Below, in pieces: positions 42,678 through 53,271 of a stretch of DNA of 64,000 nucleotides. The notes beneath the pieces were generated by a model. The model was not told where the DNA came from. It did not search any database and saw nothing but the letters and a program-made list of their open reading frames with translations. The DNA is taken from positions 8,331,001 to 8,395,000 of the forward strand of contig JALMGJ010000006.1 of assembly GCA_023362775.1 (NCBI GenBank). The letters run 5' to 3'. The translations under genes and the position numbers were made by a program. Every line of letters starts with the position of its first letter. Within the stretch, counting starts at the first letter, position 1. The stretch is from Charina bottae. Its lineage: Eukaryota > Chordata > Lepidosauria > Squamata > Charinaidae.

Positions 42678-42919
42678 TTCATTCATTCATTCATTCATTC
42701 ATTCATTCGATTTCTCACCGCCCAACTCCCTCAAGGGACTCTGGGCGGTTTACAAGTCATAAATGTGAACCGATTGCCAAGTGCCCAAATCGTGATCACG
42801 TGACCGTGGGGATGCTGCGATGGTCACAAGTGTGAGAACCGGTCATAAGTCAGTTTTTTCAACACCGTCGTAAGTCTGAACCATCACTAAACAAATGGTT
42901 GTTAAGCGAGGACTACCTG
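42414..42919. mobile_element. Tigger/pogo-like MITE with L2-tail insertion
   Basis: CAGGTAATCCTCATTTAACG start, GTTAAGCGAGGACTACCTG end, TA flanks (42412-42413, 42920-42921). Its palindromic interior is interrupted at 42643-42755. Confidence 0.92.
42643..42755 (-). mobile_element. Short L2-type LINE tail
   Basis: (TTTA)n(TTCA)n then CACCGCCCAACTCCCTCAAG and GGACTCTGGGCGG. Flanks gtcat (42638-42642 and 42756-42760) form a 5-bp duplication. Only the last 110 bases of the LINE were inserted. Confidence 0.85.
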
Positions 42920-43046
42920 TAGCCTTTTACAAGTGGGGACCTTCCAGGATCAGAACAACACTTGACTGTAGTTTTCTGAATTGCGTGCTATGCCAAACTC
43001 TGAGTTGATTAACTTAAAACCAGAAGTAATGAATAACACCATGTGT

Positions 43047-43220
43047 GGGAAGGAAGGAAGGAAGGAAGGAAGGAAGGAAGGAAGGAAGGAAGGAAGGAGG
43101 GAGGGAGGGAGGGAGGGAGGGAGGGAGGGAGGGAGGGAAGGAAGGAAGGAAGGAAGGAAGGAAGGAAGGAAGGAAGGAAGGAAGGAAGGAAGGAAGGAAG
43201 GAAGGAAGGAAGGAAGGAAG
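43047..43220. repeat. (GGAA)n(GGGA)n(GGAA)n microsatellite
   Basis: About 174 bases with a central GGGA block. Source of all long frames here. Confidence 0.98.
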
Positions 43221-45180
43221 GGCTGCAACTATTATTCCCATCCTTCCAAACTTATATTACACCAAAAACCCCCATGAAGTTTCTCCAAAGTCTTCTGTTT
43301 TGATACCTCCTTCTGAGGACCTTTAGAATGTCTTTTCCCTTAGTGGTGTTGATGTTGATTTTGTTTTGGAGGTAGTGAAAAGTCAACTTCTACTGTTATT
43401 TTCTGCTACATGTCTTTCCATCATTCTTCCTGGTTGCTAACACTTCCCAACTTGAACATCCATTTCCAAGACATCCATTTTGAAGGCTACTCTTGGATGT
43501 TATTAGAAGAAGAGAGAATCAGGGAGGCTACAAAATATTGGATATAATATTAAATATATATATTATACAATGAAAGGCAGAATATTCACTTGGCCACCTC
43601 ATAGCTAGATAAATACCAAATCACTCGACTCCACTCCTGTGAATTTCACAGAAATTCTCTTTTCCGTTGAAAGAAATTTTGAACGCAAGTCCCTTTTTCA
43701 TCAAACTGTATAAGAAATGGAAGGGGAAAGATGCAGGAGAAATTTTCAGGTTCGGAAGATTTCTGAACACGGGCAAAATCTCCAACACTATTCTAAATGG
43801 TTAGCCCTCTGCTTATCACATGGGGGAGAATTTGACACATTCTTCATTCTAAACTTCAGTGAGTGATCCATAACCAAGATGTCCACCTGTTATATTGCAG
43901 AATGTGAAAAATGTGAAAGAGGAAATTTCTCTCTCTAAAAAAACAAGAAACTGCTAAAGTTCCTCTACTAAAGTTTTATCCATTTGTTTAAAAAAACAGT
44001 ATTTGATTGGCCCTGTAGCTAAACACAGAGCTCTTTCAAATATCCTTCTACGTGGGCAATATTCTTGCGTTTCTGCCTGAAAAGGAAAAACCCACATCCA
44101 TAGAATTTCTGGCTGTTTGTAGAAAAGGAGAAAATGTGGGTTTGCAGTCACTGCTCGAAATAATACTTCCATACTGACCCCCAGGAGCTAGCAATTTCAT
44201 GGACTTAGAAATGTTCCTCAAATCCATGGATTAAATTACATGATTGCAGATTTGGCTTTTACATGCACCCCCTAGTCTTTGGGGCTGAATGTTTACAGGG
44301 TTCCTCTCTGATCAGCAAAGCAAAATTTTTGATGACAACCAAAATCTATCAGATACCAGTTCTTTTATCAGAGAATTCTTCCACCCAGTTCTAAGTCTCC
44401 CCAGTGGTATTTCAGGCTGAATTGTGTTCTGTGTAGAAATACCTTCAGGAAAGAAAGGGAAGAGATGCCTTAATTCTGTCCTTATCTATTTGCCCAGGGG
44501 TCCTAAGAGCTGATGGACTAAAGCTAACTTATTGATTATTGAAAGAAGGAATCTATCCAGATGCCTCCATCAGTCAAAACCAAACCAAACACCCAGATCA
44601 GATAGTCACTTGCACATGAAAAGGGCTAAAATGAATGGGGCACTATGGAAGTTCCTGCACGTTGCAGACCCATCGCGTCTGATGGCTTATCACACTGTTC
44701 TTCAAAACTGTTTCATGGAACCTTGGGGTTTTGTGAGAACTTGATGGGGTTCCATAAAAGACTAAGAGGGGTGGGGAAAATTCACCTGAACACAGCCAGG
44801 GGTGTCCATAGCAATTTTTTCTAAGATGCATTGGAAAGGGATGGGCTTGACAGCTGATATTCAGAAGTCCTGTCCCCCAAGGGGTGTTTGGGATCATTAT
44901 GGCTCATCACTCCAGGTATGTGTGAGAGGCAGGCAACAGGGGTTCCAGGGAATTTTTGTTCTAACAGCCTGAAAAAGTTAGAACCCCCCTGGCTTATAGA
45001 AATGTTCACATATGTAATGCAAAGATCTGCCAACCAAGTCAAGCTGTCTGTGAGCAGCTGGACATATGGAGTTATTTGGAGAAGGATGTGGACATATGAG
45101 GATGTCTGGAGAAGGATGTGAGCATGACCAAAATTAGACAGCAACCTGTACCCAACCAGGTAAAGGGGACAAAAGCCAAG
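43221..45180. other. Unassigned non-coding sequence
   Basis: No exon recognised. 44700-44760 (TTCATGGAACCTTGGGG, TGGGGTTCCAT) has the style of a decayed hAT repeat, but no ends were found. Confidence 0.4.
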
Positions 45181-45188
45181 CACTATAG

Positions 45189-45323
45189 CAGTGTCTCCCA
45201 ACCCTGGCAACTTCCATGTATGTGGACTTCAACTCCCAGAATTCTCATCAAGGCCATGCTGGCTGTGGGATTCTGGGATTTGAAGTCCACACACCTGGAA
45301 ATTGCCAAGGTTGAGAAATATTG
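45189..45323. mobile_element. Palindromic hAT MITE, copy 4
   Basis: CAGTGTCTCCCAACC start and GGTTGAGAAATATTG end. Flanks cactatag (45181-45188) and cactagag (45324-45331) have one mismatch. Confidence 0.9.
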
Positions 45324-45331
45324 CACTAGAG

Positions 45332-45563
45332 GCAGAGGTGGCAAAACTGAAAGATTCAAAAAGGGCTTCCCACAGAGTAGAGGGAAGGGTTAGCCATCCT
45401 CCCATTTGGCTTCCTGGGCAGTGGGGGCCACCCCCATCTTGTTTTTAATCCACATCTCTAGTGGACTGGGGTTGCCAAGGCTGTATCACTGCCTCTCTGC
45501 CCTTCTAAGCACACTGTCCAGGACATCCCACCAAAGACCCAACAAAGAGGTGCCTCATCTGAA
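45332..45563. other. Unassigned spacer
   Basis: Non-coding, nothing recognised. Confidence 0.4.
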
Positions 45564-45671
45564 ATAATACTAATACTAATACTAATACTAATACTAATAC
45601 TAATACTAATACTAATACTAATACTAATACTAATACTAATACTAATACTAATACTAATACTAATACTAATA
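45564..45671. repeat. (TAATAC)18 hexanucleotide microsatellite
   Basis: A pure six-base repeat, about 108 bases with no interruptions. Confidence 0.97.
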
Positions 45672-46118
45672 TATTTGTCTACTTTAAATGATATTTATGA
45701 ATAGCAGGATTGAGCAACTAGTGACCGCAAGACCCTCTTTTGGACCTTGAAGCTCCATAGCTTCCACCCTTCATGAAAGGCATGAAAACTGTGATGAAAA
45801 CCCTTCCATGGTCACATCATAGCTAAAAAAAGGAAAATCTCCTCGCATATCCTGCTCCCCACTCAACAGATGTGGACATACCCACTCTGTAGTGTAGACT
45901 TTGGATCCTCATATGTGCTAGATGTGGTCCATGACCTCTAAAAGATAGAGGGAAATGTGTGCATAAGAGTGAATGATAGGACATGTTGTTTGATTGACCA
46001 TGGCTCAAATCTGCTTCTTGAAACAAGACATCCTAAAGTTCAGGTAGACTCAACTGATTGCTCATCAAATTTAGCAGGTAAAGGAATTAACTTCCTGTCT
46101 AAAGAATAGACTATCTAT

Positions 46119-46144
46119 CATCTCTATCTATCATCTAAATATTA

Positions 46145-46197
<53 letters not shown>

Positions 46198-46234
46198 ATC
46201 TATCTACAGTATCTATCTATCTATCAATCAATCA

Positions 46235-46278
<44 letters not shown>

Positions 46279-46317
46279 GTCATCTGTCATCTGTCATCTG
46301 TCATCTGTCATCTATCT
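46119..46317. repeat. (CTAT)n microsatellite with CTGT variants
   Basis: Compound run of CTAT/ATCT, ATCA and CATCTGT units over about 200 bases. Confidence 0.96.
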
Positions 46318-47300
46318 CCCTCCCATGGCCTGTCCATGAAACACCAAGGGGGGAAAACATTATTTGTTAACTTCCCTGTCCTATTAAAAGTCTCCCAGGG
46401 TTTTAAAAATGGGAAAGCCCCCTTGGTTAACTTGTCCATTTTAGAAATTGCAACTCACATCTACTCACATCTACTCTACTGTGGATTTTTTTTCTTCCTG
46501 AGAAAATATGAATACTAAGCAGTGAATATTCCTGCTAGCACTTATCACCAAATGAAGCTGCTGGGACTGAAACATCCGAATTGACTCCCAGCAGGATCCA
46601 TGGAGGAATGCTGCACTTAATTTGCACTTTTCAGATGAACAAGCAGTTCATATCATTGTAACCTTTTGGATTTCACAGTTCTCCATATCTTGCAGTGCAA
46701 TTTGAATGGTAATAGTGGAAAAATGTGTACAGATAAAAATGTATAAAAATGCAGACAGGGAAATGGGTTTATCATTGAACGAGGGAGATACTGTCATGGA
46801 TCAAATACGGATTGGTCTCACCATCAATGAAATGTAACATTAAGCCTTATGTAGTCCCCTGGTTGTTATACAGGAAGGCATTTGGACTGAGGCCAAGAAT
46901 TTTAAAACTGCCAAGATTTTAGTGATGATGAACTAAAAACAGCCCTTGCCAAGTTGTCATTTCCTCATTAACAGGTTTCAGGGCCTCTCTGCCATTGCTT
47001 CAGCTGAAAAAAACAGTAATTTCAGATAACCATGAGCTATTTATAGCAATGTAGTTCCCCATCTGTAATTAATATATGAATATCAGTGATTTATTTTCTT
47101 TGCCTTAGATACATTCATCCCTCTTGGAATGGAAAACAGAGGAGGTATTTCAGACTCAGATCAAATTCAGGCAAGATAGCTATAGTTATGTGAAGAATTA
47201 TTACAGATTCTGTCATTAATAGCTGCTTGGCAAATCAATCCAGAAACACCTCTGGCCATTCAGTTGGCTTTCTACAAATGCTTATCTTAACCCTTTGGAG
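46318..47300. other. Unassigned non-coding sequence
   Basis: Repeat-free AT-rich DNA. No exon recognised. Confidence 0.45.
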
Positions 47301-47301
47301 T

Positions 47302-47598
47302 TTTTGTTGTTGTTCAGTCGTTTAGTCGTGTCCGACTCTTCGTGACCCCATGGACCATAGCACGCCAGGCCTTCCTGTCCTCCACTGTCTCCCAGAGTTT
47401 GCTCAAATTCATGTTCATTACATCGGTGATGCTATCTAACCATCTCATCCTCTGCCGTCCCCTTCTCCTTTTGCCTTCAGTCTTTCCCAGCATCAGGGTC
47501 TTTTCCTGTGAGTCATATAGGAGAACCTGAAAACCAGAGGGTGCTACGAATTCATTTGAAGAATACCTTTGAGTGATTATAGTGCCATCTGCAAAGTC
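47302..47598 (-). mobile_element. Chimeric SINE-like element with BovB tail, copy 1
   Basis: On the minus strand an 80-bp head (GACTTTGCAGATGGCACTAT...CCAGAGG...GGTTTTCAGGTTCTCC) is joined at GACTCAC to the last about 210 bases of BovB (GGAAAAGACCCTGATGCTGG ... GTCGGACACGACTAAACGAC) and the (AAC)n end. The same joint occurs at 53688-53982. The head could be BovB 5' UTR (internal deletion) or an unrelated SINE head. Confidence 0.8.
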
Positions 47599-47680
47599 AA
47601 GACGGCAGCCATAATCATGGACCCGAAGCCCTGCCCCTTTTTTACTTGCAAAGCCATGGCTGCCATCTTGACTATTTTGA
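47598..47680. repeat. Short inverted repeat
   Basis: GTCAAGACGGCAGCCAT and ATGGCTGCCATCTTGAC are 17-base inverted copies with one mismatch, separated by about 45 bases, directly upstream (minus strand) of the chimeric element head. Confidence 0.7.
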
Positions 47681-48320
47681 CAGCCTGTCCCTGCAGATGA
47701 CTAGGTGCTGATAACTCTCCACCTTCAGGCATTTCCTTTGACTGAAGCATGGAAAGAGATGGAACTGCAGAGCCACTGCTACTGGATTATTGAAAAACAA
47801 CTCAATTTTGTACCCCTATGCGTACCCCTATCTTGTTACCAGGACTCAACCTCAGCTTGAAGGAGTCTTTATTTTATTTCAACTGATTGGTGGAAGAATT
47901 TCACGTCATTAAGAACTAGCTTCCCTTTTTCTGCCTCTTTATTTCCTTCTTTGGTGTTGCATCTTGCAAGCTGAAGGATAAGAATCTTCTCCTTCTTGGC
48001 CTTATCTTAGCACCTTTCGAAGCATTTTCAATTCAAGAGTGCAGTAAAAATGCTTGAAGAAATCCAGAAGAGTTTAAATCCTTCCCATTCTTCCCAAGCT
48101 TGAATCCAAATCTGAAGCAGAAGTCGGGTTTCCAATGCACTTATCCCACCTCTTCCCATCTTTGTAACTGGTGGTGGAAGGAGGTCAAGATGTATAATGA
48201 AATGAGAAGGAGGGATTGCTTTTCCTCCATTGCCTTATTAAATACCTGCACCATTTTGCAACTCTGAAATACCCACGATGGAGGAATGGTCGGTGAAGAT
48301 GACAGAATTTGCAGAGATGG
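47681..48320. other. Unassigned non-coding sequence
   Basis: No feature recognised. Confidence 0.45.
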
Positions 48321-48329
48321 CAACATTGA

Positions 48330-48768
48330 CTGGTTTGATTAGGGAAAAGACGACAACTACATTTTGTTAGTGACCGGAAACCCTTTATGGACTTCTTGCT
48401 GAAAATGGGAAAAAATGAACTTGCGATTTATGGGTTTGATGATTAGAAAGGGTAGAATATGGAAAGAGGGGAGCCATGATGTAACCTTAGAGAGAGAGGA
48501 TAACATATAAATACATTTATAACTGATTTTCTTCTGAACTAAAGATCAGAAGCCAATCCTTTATACTTCCTTCCTTCCTTCCTTCCTTCCTTCCTTCCTT
48601 CCTTCCTTCCTTCCTTCCTTCCTTCCTTCCTTCCTTCCTTCCTGTCTTTCTGTCTCTTGTCTTTTGTCTTTTTGTCTTATTTGCTTATCACGTTTACTTT
48701 ACTTTTACTTTCTTTTTTATTTAAATTTGTATTGTTTTTATTCTGTAAGAGAAACATCTTTAATAAAA
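48330..48768 (+). mobile_element. L1 3' end, same subfamily as 8711-9453
   Basis: It contains GGAAACCCTTTATGGACTTC (ORF2 C-terminus), CGATTTATGGGTTTGATGAT, GCCATGATGTAACCTTAGAG and a pyrimidine-rich tract, ending TTTAATAAAAATT. It parallels the 8750-9450 copy without the L2 insertion. Confidence 0.82.
48567..48645. repeat. (TTCC)n microsatellite
   Basis: About 19 CCTT units within the L1 3' UTR. Confidence 0.97.
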
Positions 48769-49472
48769 ATTTGCCACCAAACTGTGATGGTCAATGCAAT
48801 AGGAAAAACCTTTTTAAACACATGGGAAGTAATCACACAAAGGATATTAATTTATTTTGTGCTGAATTTAAATCCTATTACATTAACAAGATTTAAATTT
48901 AGCACAAAAGAAATTATGTCAACATGTTTTGTTCAGATTTGTCCCCCCACCCACTTAATTATCCTAGCCCTTCCTATATTTTGAAATTAAGTTTACATAG
49001 TACCCAGAGAGTTTCCAAATGGCAAAAATTCTCCCATTGCATGGAACTCCCCACAGTTGAAAGGAAAAGGATGGGAAATACTTCCTGAAACTTTCAGAAC
49101 AGGATAGTTTGGCAATTCCCAGTTGATGCTAATAAAAGCAGTTGAACAGTCTGGAATATTAAAGTCAAGAGACTTTAATATTTCCTCTTGAGTTAACGAC
49201 CAGCATGAATTAATGACCTCTCTCTTGAATTAATGACTAGCATGGATTTGTTAATTTCAATTTCTCTCTTTCCTGGTCTTAAATACAGTTTGCCCTATTT
49301 CTGAATCAATTTGACATGTATTTTTAAAAATACAGTAAAGTTCCAAGGCATTATCTCTAATATATTTGTTTTTTTTTTCATCCATATGTATGTATGTATG
49401 TAATGTGGCAAACTTTAGAGGTGGATGAATTCTGAAGGACTATAGATTTTCAGTGGGAAATTTGATTTGAAC
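48769..49472. other. Unassigned non-coding sequence
   Basis: AT-rich; GTATGTATGTATGT at about 49388. 49195-49245 holds a local near-repeat (GAATTAATGAC words). Confidence 0.45.
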
Positions 49473-49535
49473 ATGAACATGAACGGCTGTTGTGGGTCTT
49501 CCGGGCTGTGTGGCCGTGTTCTGGAAGTTGTGGTT

Positions 49536-49576
49536 CCTAACGTTTCGCCAGCATCTGTGGCCAGCATCTTCAGAGG
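49536..49576 (-). ncRNA. Hammerhead motif in left arm
   Basis: Exact inverse copy of the right-arm motif (49739-49779), so its core and pairing are the same on the minus strand. Confidence 0.65.
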
Positions 49577-49738
49577 GCAGGAGCACAGATAGAAACAAAA
49601 TCTCTGTGCCCAGGTAGAGTGGCAATGTTCTATTAATAGAATTAATAAGATTATTAATTAATTATTAATTAATAAGAATTAATAGAACATTGCCACTCTA
49701 CCTGGGCACAGAGATTTTGTTTCTATCTGTGCTCCTGC

Positions 49739-49779
49739 CCTCTGAAGATGCTGGCCACAGATGCTGGCGAAACGTTAGG
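49739..49779 (+). ncRNA. Hammerhead ribozyme motif in right arm
   Basis: CTGAAGA (49742-49748), helix II GCTGGC with GCTGGC (49750-49755 and 49763-49768: four Watson-Crick and two G.U pairs) around a 7-base loop, GAAA, then self-complementary ACGT and cleavage-site T. Stem I is only 3 bp (CCT with AGG). ACGT allows two copies to pair as a dimer, the usual form in Penelope elements. Confidence 0.72.
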
Positions 49780-49884
49780 AACCACAACTTCCAGAACACG
49801 GCCACACAGCCCGGAAGACCCACAACAGCCATTGAACTCCGGCCGTGAAAGCCTTCGACAATACAATGAACATGAACAATTATG

Positions 49885-50323
49885 CAGCCTCAAACAAGAG
49901 TCAAGGATTTTCTACTCTGAAAAGCTCCAAATCTGGACAGGAACAAAGTTAGAAAGCCGAGTTTGGAAGGTAGAGCCATCTGCCAATGGAGGACGCTTGA
50001 AGCAACCTGGAATTTGTTCACTCTCGGCTTTGATATATGGGACCTTAAAACACATTTTAGACAAGGAAGATAAGTGGTTTGAAAGAGGGGTCAAGGAATC
50101 CATTTATGCCAACTTGGAAAATCCTTCTTTGAATAGAGGTGGGGGCCTCAGGCACAATCTTTCCCCTATTTTCCTTCCTGCTTTGTCAAATAACCATGAC
50201 CTAGCCCCAGGTGCAAGGTCACACAGCCACCCTAGAAACATATTTAAGGATTCCCTTACAAACTTTGCTCAGACTGAAGAAGCTTCTTGGATAAGGAGCG
50301 AAACGTTTCCACTGAGAAAATAG
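49885..50323 (+). pseudogene. Penelope GIY-YIG C-terminal remnant
   Basis: The frame reads HILDKEDKWFERGVKESIYA then NLENPSLNRGGGLRHNLSPI, the C-terminal block of Penelope-like endonucleases (W, R, KE.I, NRGGGLRH). The GIY and YIG motifs are lost upstream. The apparent 191-codon frame starting at 49748 is a fusion of the inverted-repeat element with this remnant, not a real gene. Confidence 0.82.
50268..50316 (+). ncRNA. Hammerhead ribozyme motif (second Penelope)
   Basis: CTGAAGA core at 50274-50280. Helix II is GCTTCT (50282-50287) with AGGAGC (50294-50299), six pairs including one G.U and a 6-base loop. GAAA is at 50300-50303, then ACGT (50303-50306) and cleavage-site T. Stem I is GA with TC, a bulge, then CTCA (50268-50271) with TGAG (50313-50316). 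All core residues are present and the stem I bulge fits natural type I ribozymes. Confidence 0.8.
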
Positions 50324-50400
50324 AAATCCAGTTGACATGATTCAAGCTACAGACAATTCCACCTGGATGACTGAGAACCTTCATCGACAGACCTTAAAAC

Positions 50401-50971
50401 AGTTTTGCAGGTCTTAGAAGAGTTCATCTTCCAGACAGCTGCCAAAAAGAGTTGCCTGCTAAGAAATTAAGCGACTGTGTTTGGGAATTCTTGAGAAAGG
50501 AATGCTGTGAGGGGGTGTCTTTTTTTTTTTTAAAGAAACTCATTAAGATGGTGGTGAATGGCATGATGAGACTTGGGGACACTGGGCCAGAGCAACCCCA
50601 TAACTGGTTGGGAAATTCACACCATCAGAAATGACATGCAGATGAAATGGGTTACATTGCTTATCTACATCTTGCAAACAGCTAAAAGGACCTATTCATC
50701 AACCAGCAGGGCCCTAAAACACATAACCATATGTTTTACCTGGAATTTTTAGGCTTCCTTATTAGCTTTTTAATAAAGGTGATATTAGCATTTAAGCATG
50801 GCATCCATGCCTTCTTTTCAAGTTCAAGAAACCATGTTTTCCTTTTACCCAAAACCCTTTCTTTCTTTTACATGCAAAAACTAGCCTTTTCAGCAACTCA
50901 ATAGACAGCATATTCTGAAAGTCCTTGAATACACTTGCAAGTTTTAAGATGAAACAAACCCGGCTGGGAAA
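50401..50971. other. Unassigned non-coding sequence
   Basis: No feature recognised; 50680-50800 is repeat-free. Confidence 0.45.
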
Positions 50972-51017
50972 GGGGACATAACCCATAAATTTATGGGGAC
51001 ATAACCCATAAATTTGC
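50972..51017. repeat. 23-bp tandem duplication
   Basis: GGGGACATAACCCATAAATT plus TAT or TGC occurs twice in tandem. Confidence 0.9.
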
Positions 51018-51240
51018 CACTTGTGGAATGTTATCTAGATTCAATGTTTTCTATTGTTCAGTTCTCACATGGAATCAATGTCTTATATTGTTTGATTACT
51101 TGATTTATGACGTATCACATATACCAAATGTATGTACAGTATCATTTGTCTCTGTACCCTATAAAAGGACTTGACCCCCCCTTAATAAACGCTTTTTGCT
51201 TTTGCCTGAAATACTTTGTGATTCGTGTTTTCGGGTAGGC
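51018..51240 (+). repeat. LTR-like promoter segment
   Basis: CCCTATAAAAGGACTTGACC (TATA 51160-51168) is followed about 20 bases on by TTAATAAACGCTTTTTGC and a T-rich/GTGTTTTCGGGT stretch, resembling LTR U3-R-U5. No target duplication or partner LTR was found. Confidence 0.45.
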
Positions 51241-51858
51241 AGAAAGCCACCTTTGCAAAGGTTAAGTTGTTTTCTCTCCCAAATTCAGGGAATAGGTCTT
51301 CAGCTCCACGCCACTCGGGGTGCCTGAGTTTTAGGCAACACATAGGCTCCGAGAGCAAAAGGTGCAGACCTGATTCATTATGGACTCAACTTCTTGAAAG
51401 TATGAAAGGACCCATAATATGCTCTTCCTTAACTGGCTACCTTTCAGCCACATTCAGGAAGAAGGCTGCATTCTGGCTAATGCTCCAAAAAGACATAAAA
51501 CAGTAGGACTATGTTCCATAAATTCCTTTTTTGTTGGTTTATAGATTTTTAAAAACCCTCTTCTTCATCCAGAAAGACTCCCAGTATGACTTGCAAATCT
51601 CAATAGTGCAAGAGTGCCTGCTCTCAGATCCTGATGACATGAAAGGAAAAAGAGAGGGGGAGGGAGAAGGAAAAAAAAGTAAGCAAGTTTTGTTTCTTAT
51701 GGCCGGCTGGTCTGAAAAAGAGTTCAGACAGCACAACTGAATAACTCATCACAGGTGACTGAGGAACACAGTGCATCTGGTCTCTCATCCCTGATTCTGT
51801 TGAATTGGACATTTGAAATTCCCAGAGGCTGTAGTTCAATTTTATGTTTATGAGTCCA
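51241..51858. other. Unassigned non-coding sequence
   Basis: The 93-codon frame at 51225-51506 has no domain. Nothing else recognised. Confidence 0.4.
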
Positions 51859-51861
51859 TTG

Positions 51862-52138
51862 ATTGATTGATTATGTGCTATCAGGTTGGTGTCAACTCTT
51901 ACTGACCAGATAGATAGGACATAGACATCCTTCAGGTCTTCCAACGGTGCACCCATCACCACTGCAATTAAGTCCACCCCCCTCCCCTTGCTGCTGGTCA
52001 TCCTCTCCTTCTCTTTCCTTCCACTTTCCCAGCATTAAAGGCTTCTCTAGAAAGCTAGGTCTTTGCATAGTATGTCCAAAGGAGGATAATTTGAGCCTGG
52101 GTGAAAATTCTGAGTTTATTTGTTGATGATCCATGTTT
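51862..52138 (-). mobile_element. RTE-clade LINE 3' end (non-BovB)
   Basis: The minus strand encodes MDHQQINSEF, LKLSSFGHTMQRPSFLEKPL and MLGKWK, then ends GTTGACACC-type tail and GCACATAATCAATCAATC. Same family as 33336-34612, with a frameshift after MLGK. Confidence 0.8.
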
Positions 52139-52181
52139 TGGTTTTTGTGGTTTCCTTAATTAACAGTGTTCCATTCTTGTC

Positions 52182-52306
52182 ATGCCGGCCACATGACTGC
52201 AGAAGCATCTTCGGACAACGCTGGCTCTTCGGCTAAGAAACTGAGATGAGCACCGCCCCCTAGAGTCGGACACGACTGTGCAGGGGAAACCTTTACCTTT
52301 TCTTTA
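52182..52306 (+). mobile_element. Sauria-type SINE, 3' half
   Basis: ATGCCGGCCACATGACTGCA, CTGGCTCTTCGGCTAAGAAA, AGAGTCGGACACGACTGTGC and ACCTTTACCTTT tail. The tRNA head is absent. Confidence 0.9.
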
Positions 52307-53269
52307 TTAATTCCATAGGCATCTAATATAAGCCAGCATGACGTCATGTTGCATGTGATGTCACCTGCTCCTCTGTGGACACTCAGGTACTTGCTAACCT
52401 TCCAAGTTTTTTCACCGTTTTCAAAATAAGGAAAACAGCTTGGCTTCTACAACTGCTTTAGACACCCTGACCTTTTCCCGTAAGAAGATTGAGGTTCAGA
52501 TGACGTATGATTCAAGTTATAGGAGTACATTATGGCCCTTCCTTGCTTTAAGAGCATTACAGAACCCAGAGCCCTATTACGATAGGACAAAATAACTGCC
52601 TTTCCTTCTACTACTGCAACACTTGCTTCTTCTCCTTGCTTTTTCAATCATTATACCCTGGGTCTCCTTGGGGAGCATGCTTCTCTTTAATAGCAAAACA
52701 TTATACTGGAGCTGGATGAAGAAGAGAATCATAAAATGATTCATGGGAGATTTTCTAATATATATGATGGTTGATTTGCAGGGGAACTGAAGTTTTTATG
52801 TCTAAGCATTAATAATCTTACCCCCCCAAATCACCATGGCAACCCTAAGCTTACATAACTTTACACTCAGAAATAGGATCAAAAAGTTGCTTAGGTAGTT
52901 CCTGCTGGTTAGCAAGTGGTTTTTTTTTCCCCCATTCAGTAATAACTAATAAAAAAGAGGTTATTTGAGGTTCTGCATTCGCATATACCAGTACCTAAAT
53001 TCTGTAGCTGAAATGTGTGATGGAATTTACAGTATTTTAATGGCATTACAGTCAACTCAACACCAACATTCTACAGACTGTCTAGCCAGCAAAATCATGT
53101 TCTGTAAAGTATCTTGTCAAAATTGGCTTCAGGTTTTGTGGGCCCCTCAACAGGACCTCTGTGCTTGACTTTCAACTTCACCTAATGGAGCCTCTTCCAC
53201 CTCTTCAAGAAGGGAAGGTGGAAAAAGCAGGTGGAATCCTAAACGTATATATTTGTATACGTTTTGTAT
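52307..53269. other. Unassigned non-coding sequence
   Basis: No exon or repeat recognised. Confidence 0.45.
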
Positions 53270-53271
53270 AT

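Larger units (their letters stand above)
49485..49865. mobile_element. Penelope-type inverted pLTR insertion
   Basis: A perfect 153-bp inverted repeat (49485-49637 and 49678-49830) flanks a 40-bp AT spacer. The right arm continues with GGCCGTGAAAGCCTTCGACA to 49865. The flanks atgaacatgaac (49473-49484 and 49866-49877) are a 12-bp target duplication. TCTGAAGATGCTGGCCACAG and GGCGAAACGTTAGG in each arm are typical of Penelope-like 3' ends. No coding region lies inside. Confidence 0.88.
49885..50400 (+). mobile_element. Penelope-like element 3' end, second family
   Basis: It encodes the C-terminal part of the GIY-YIG protein and ends with a hammerhead motif (50268-50316) and GGATGACTGAGAACCTTCAT CGACAG. 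The 49485-49865 element lies immediately upstream, possibly inserted into it. The 5' edge is uncertain. Confidence 0.8.

Noticed and set aside
49748..50323. A 191-codon open frame that could look like a host gene
   Set aside because: Its first part is the palindromic Penelope end and its second part is a Penelope endonuclease C-terminus; the frame is a chance fusion.
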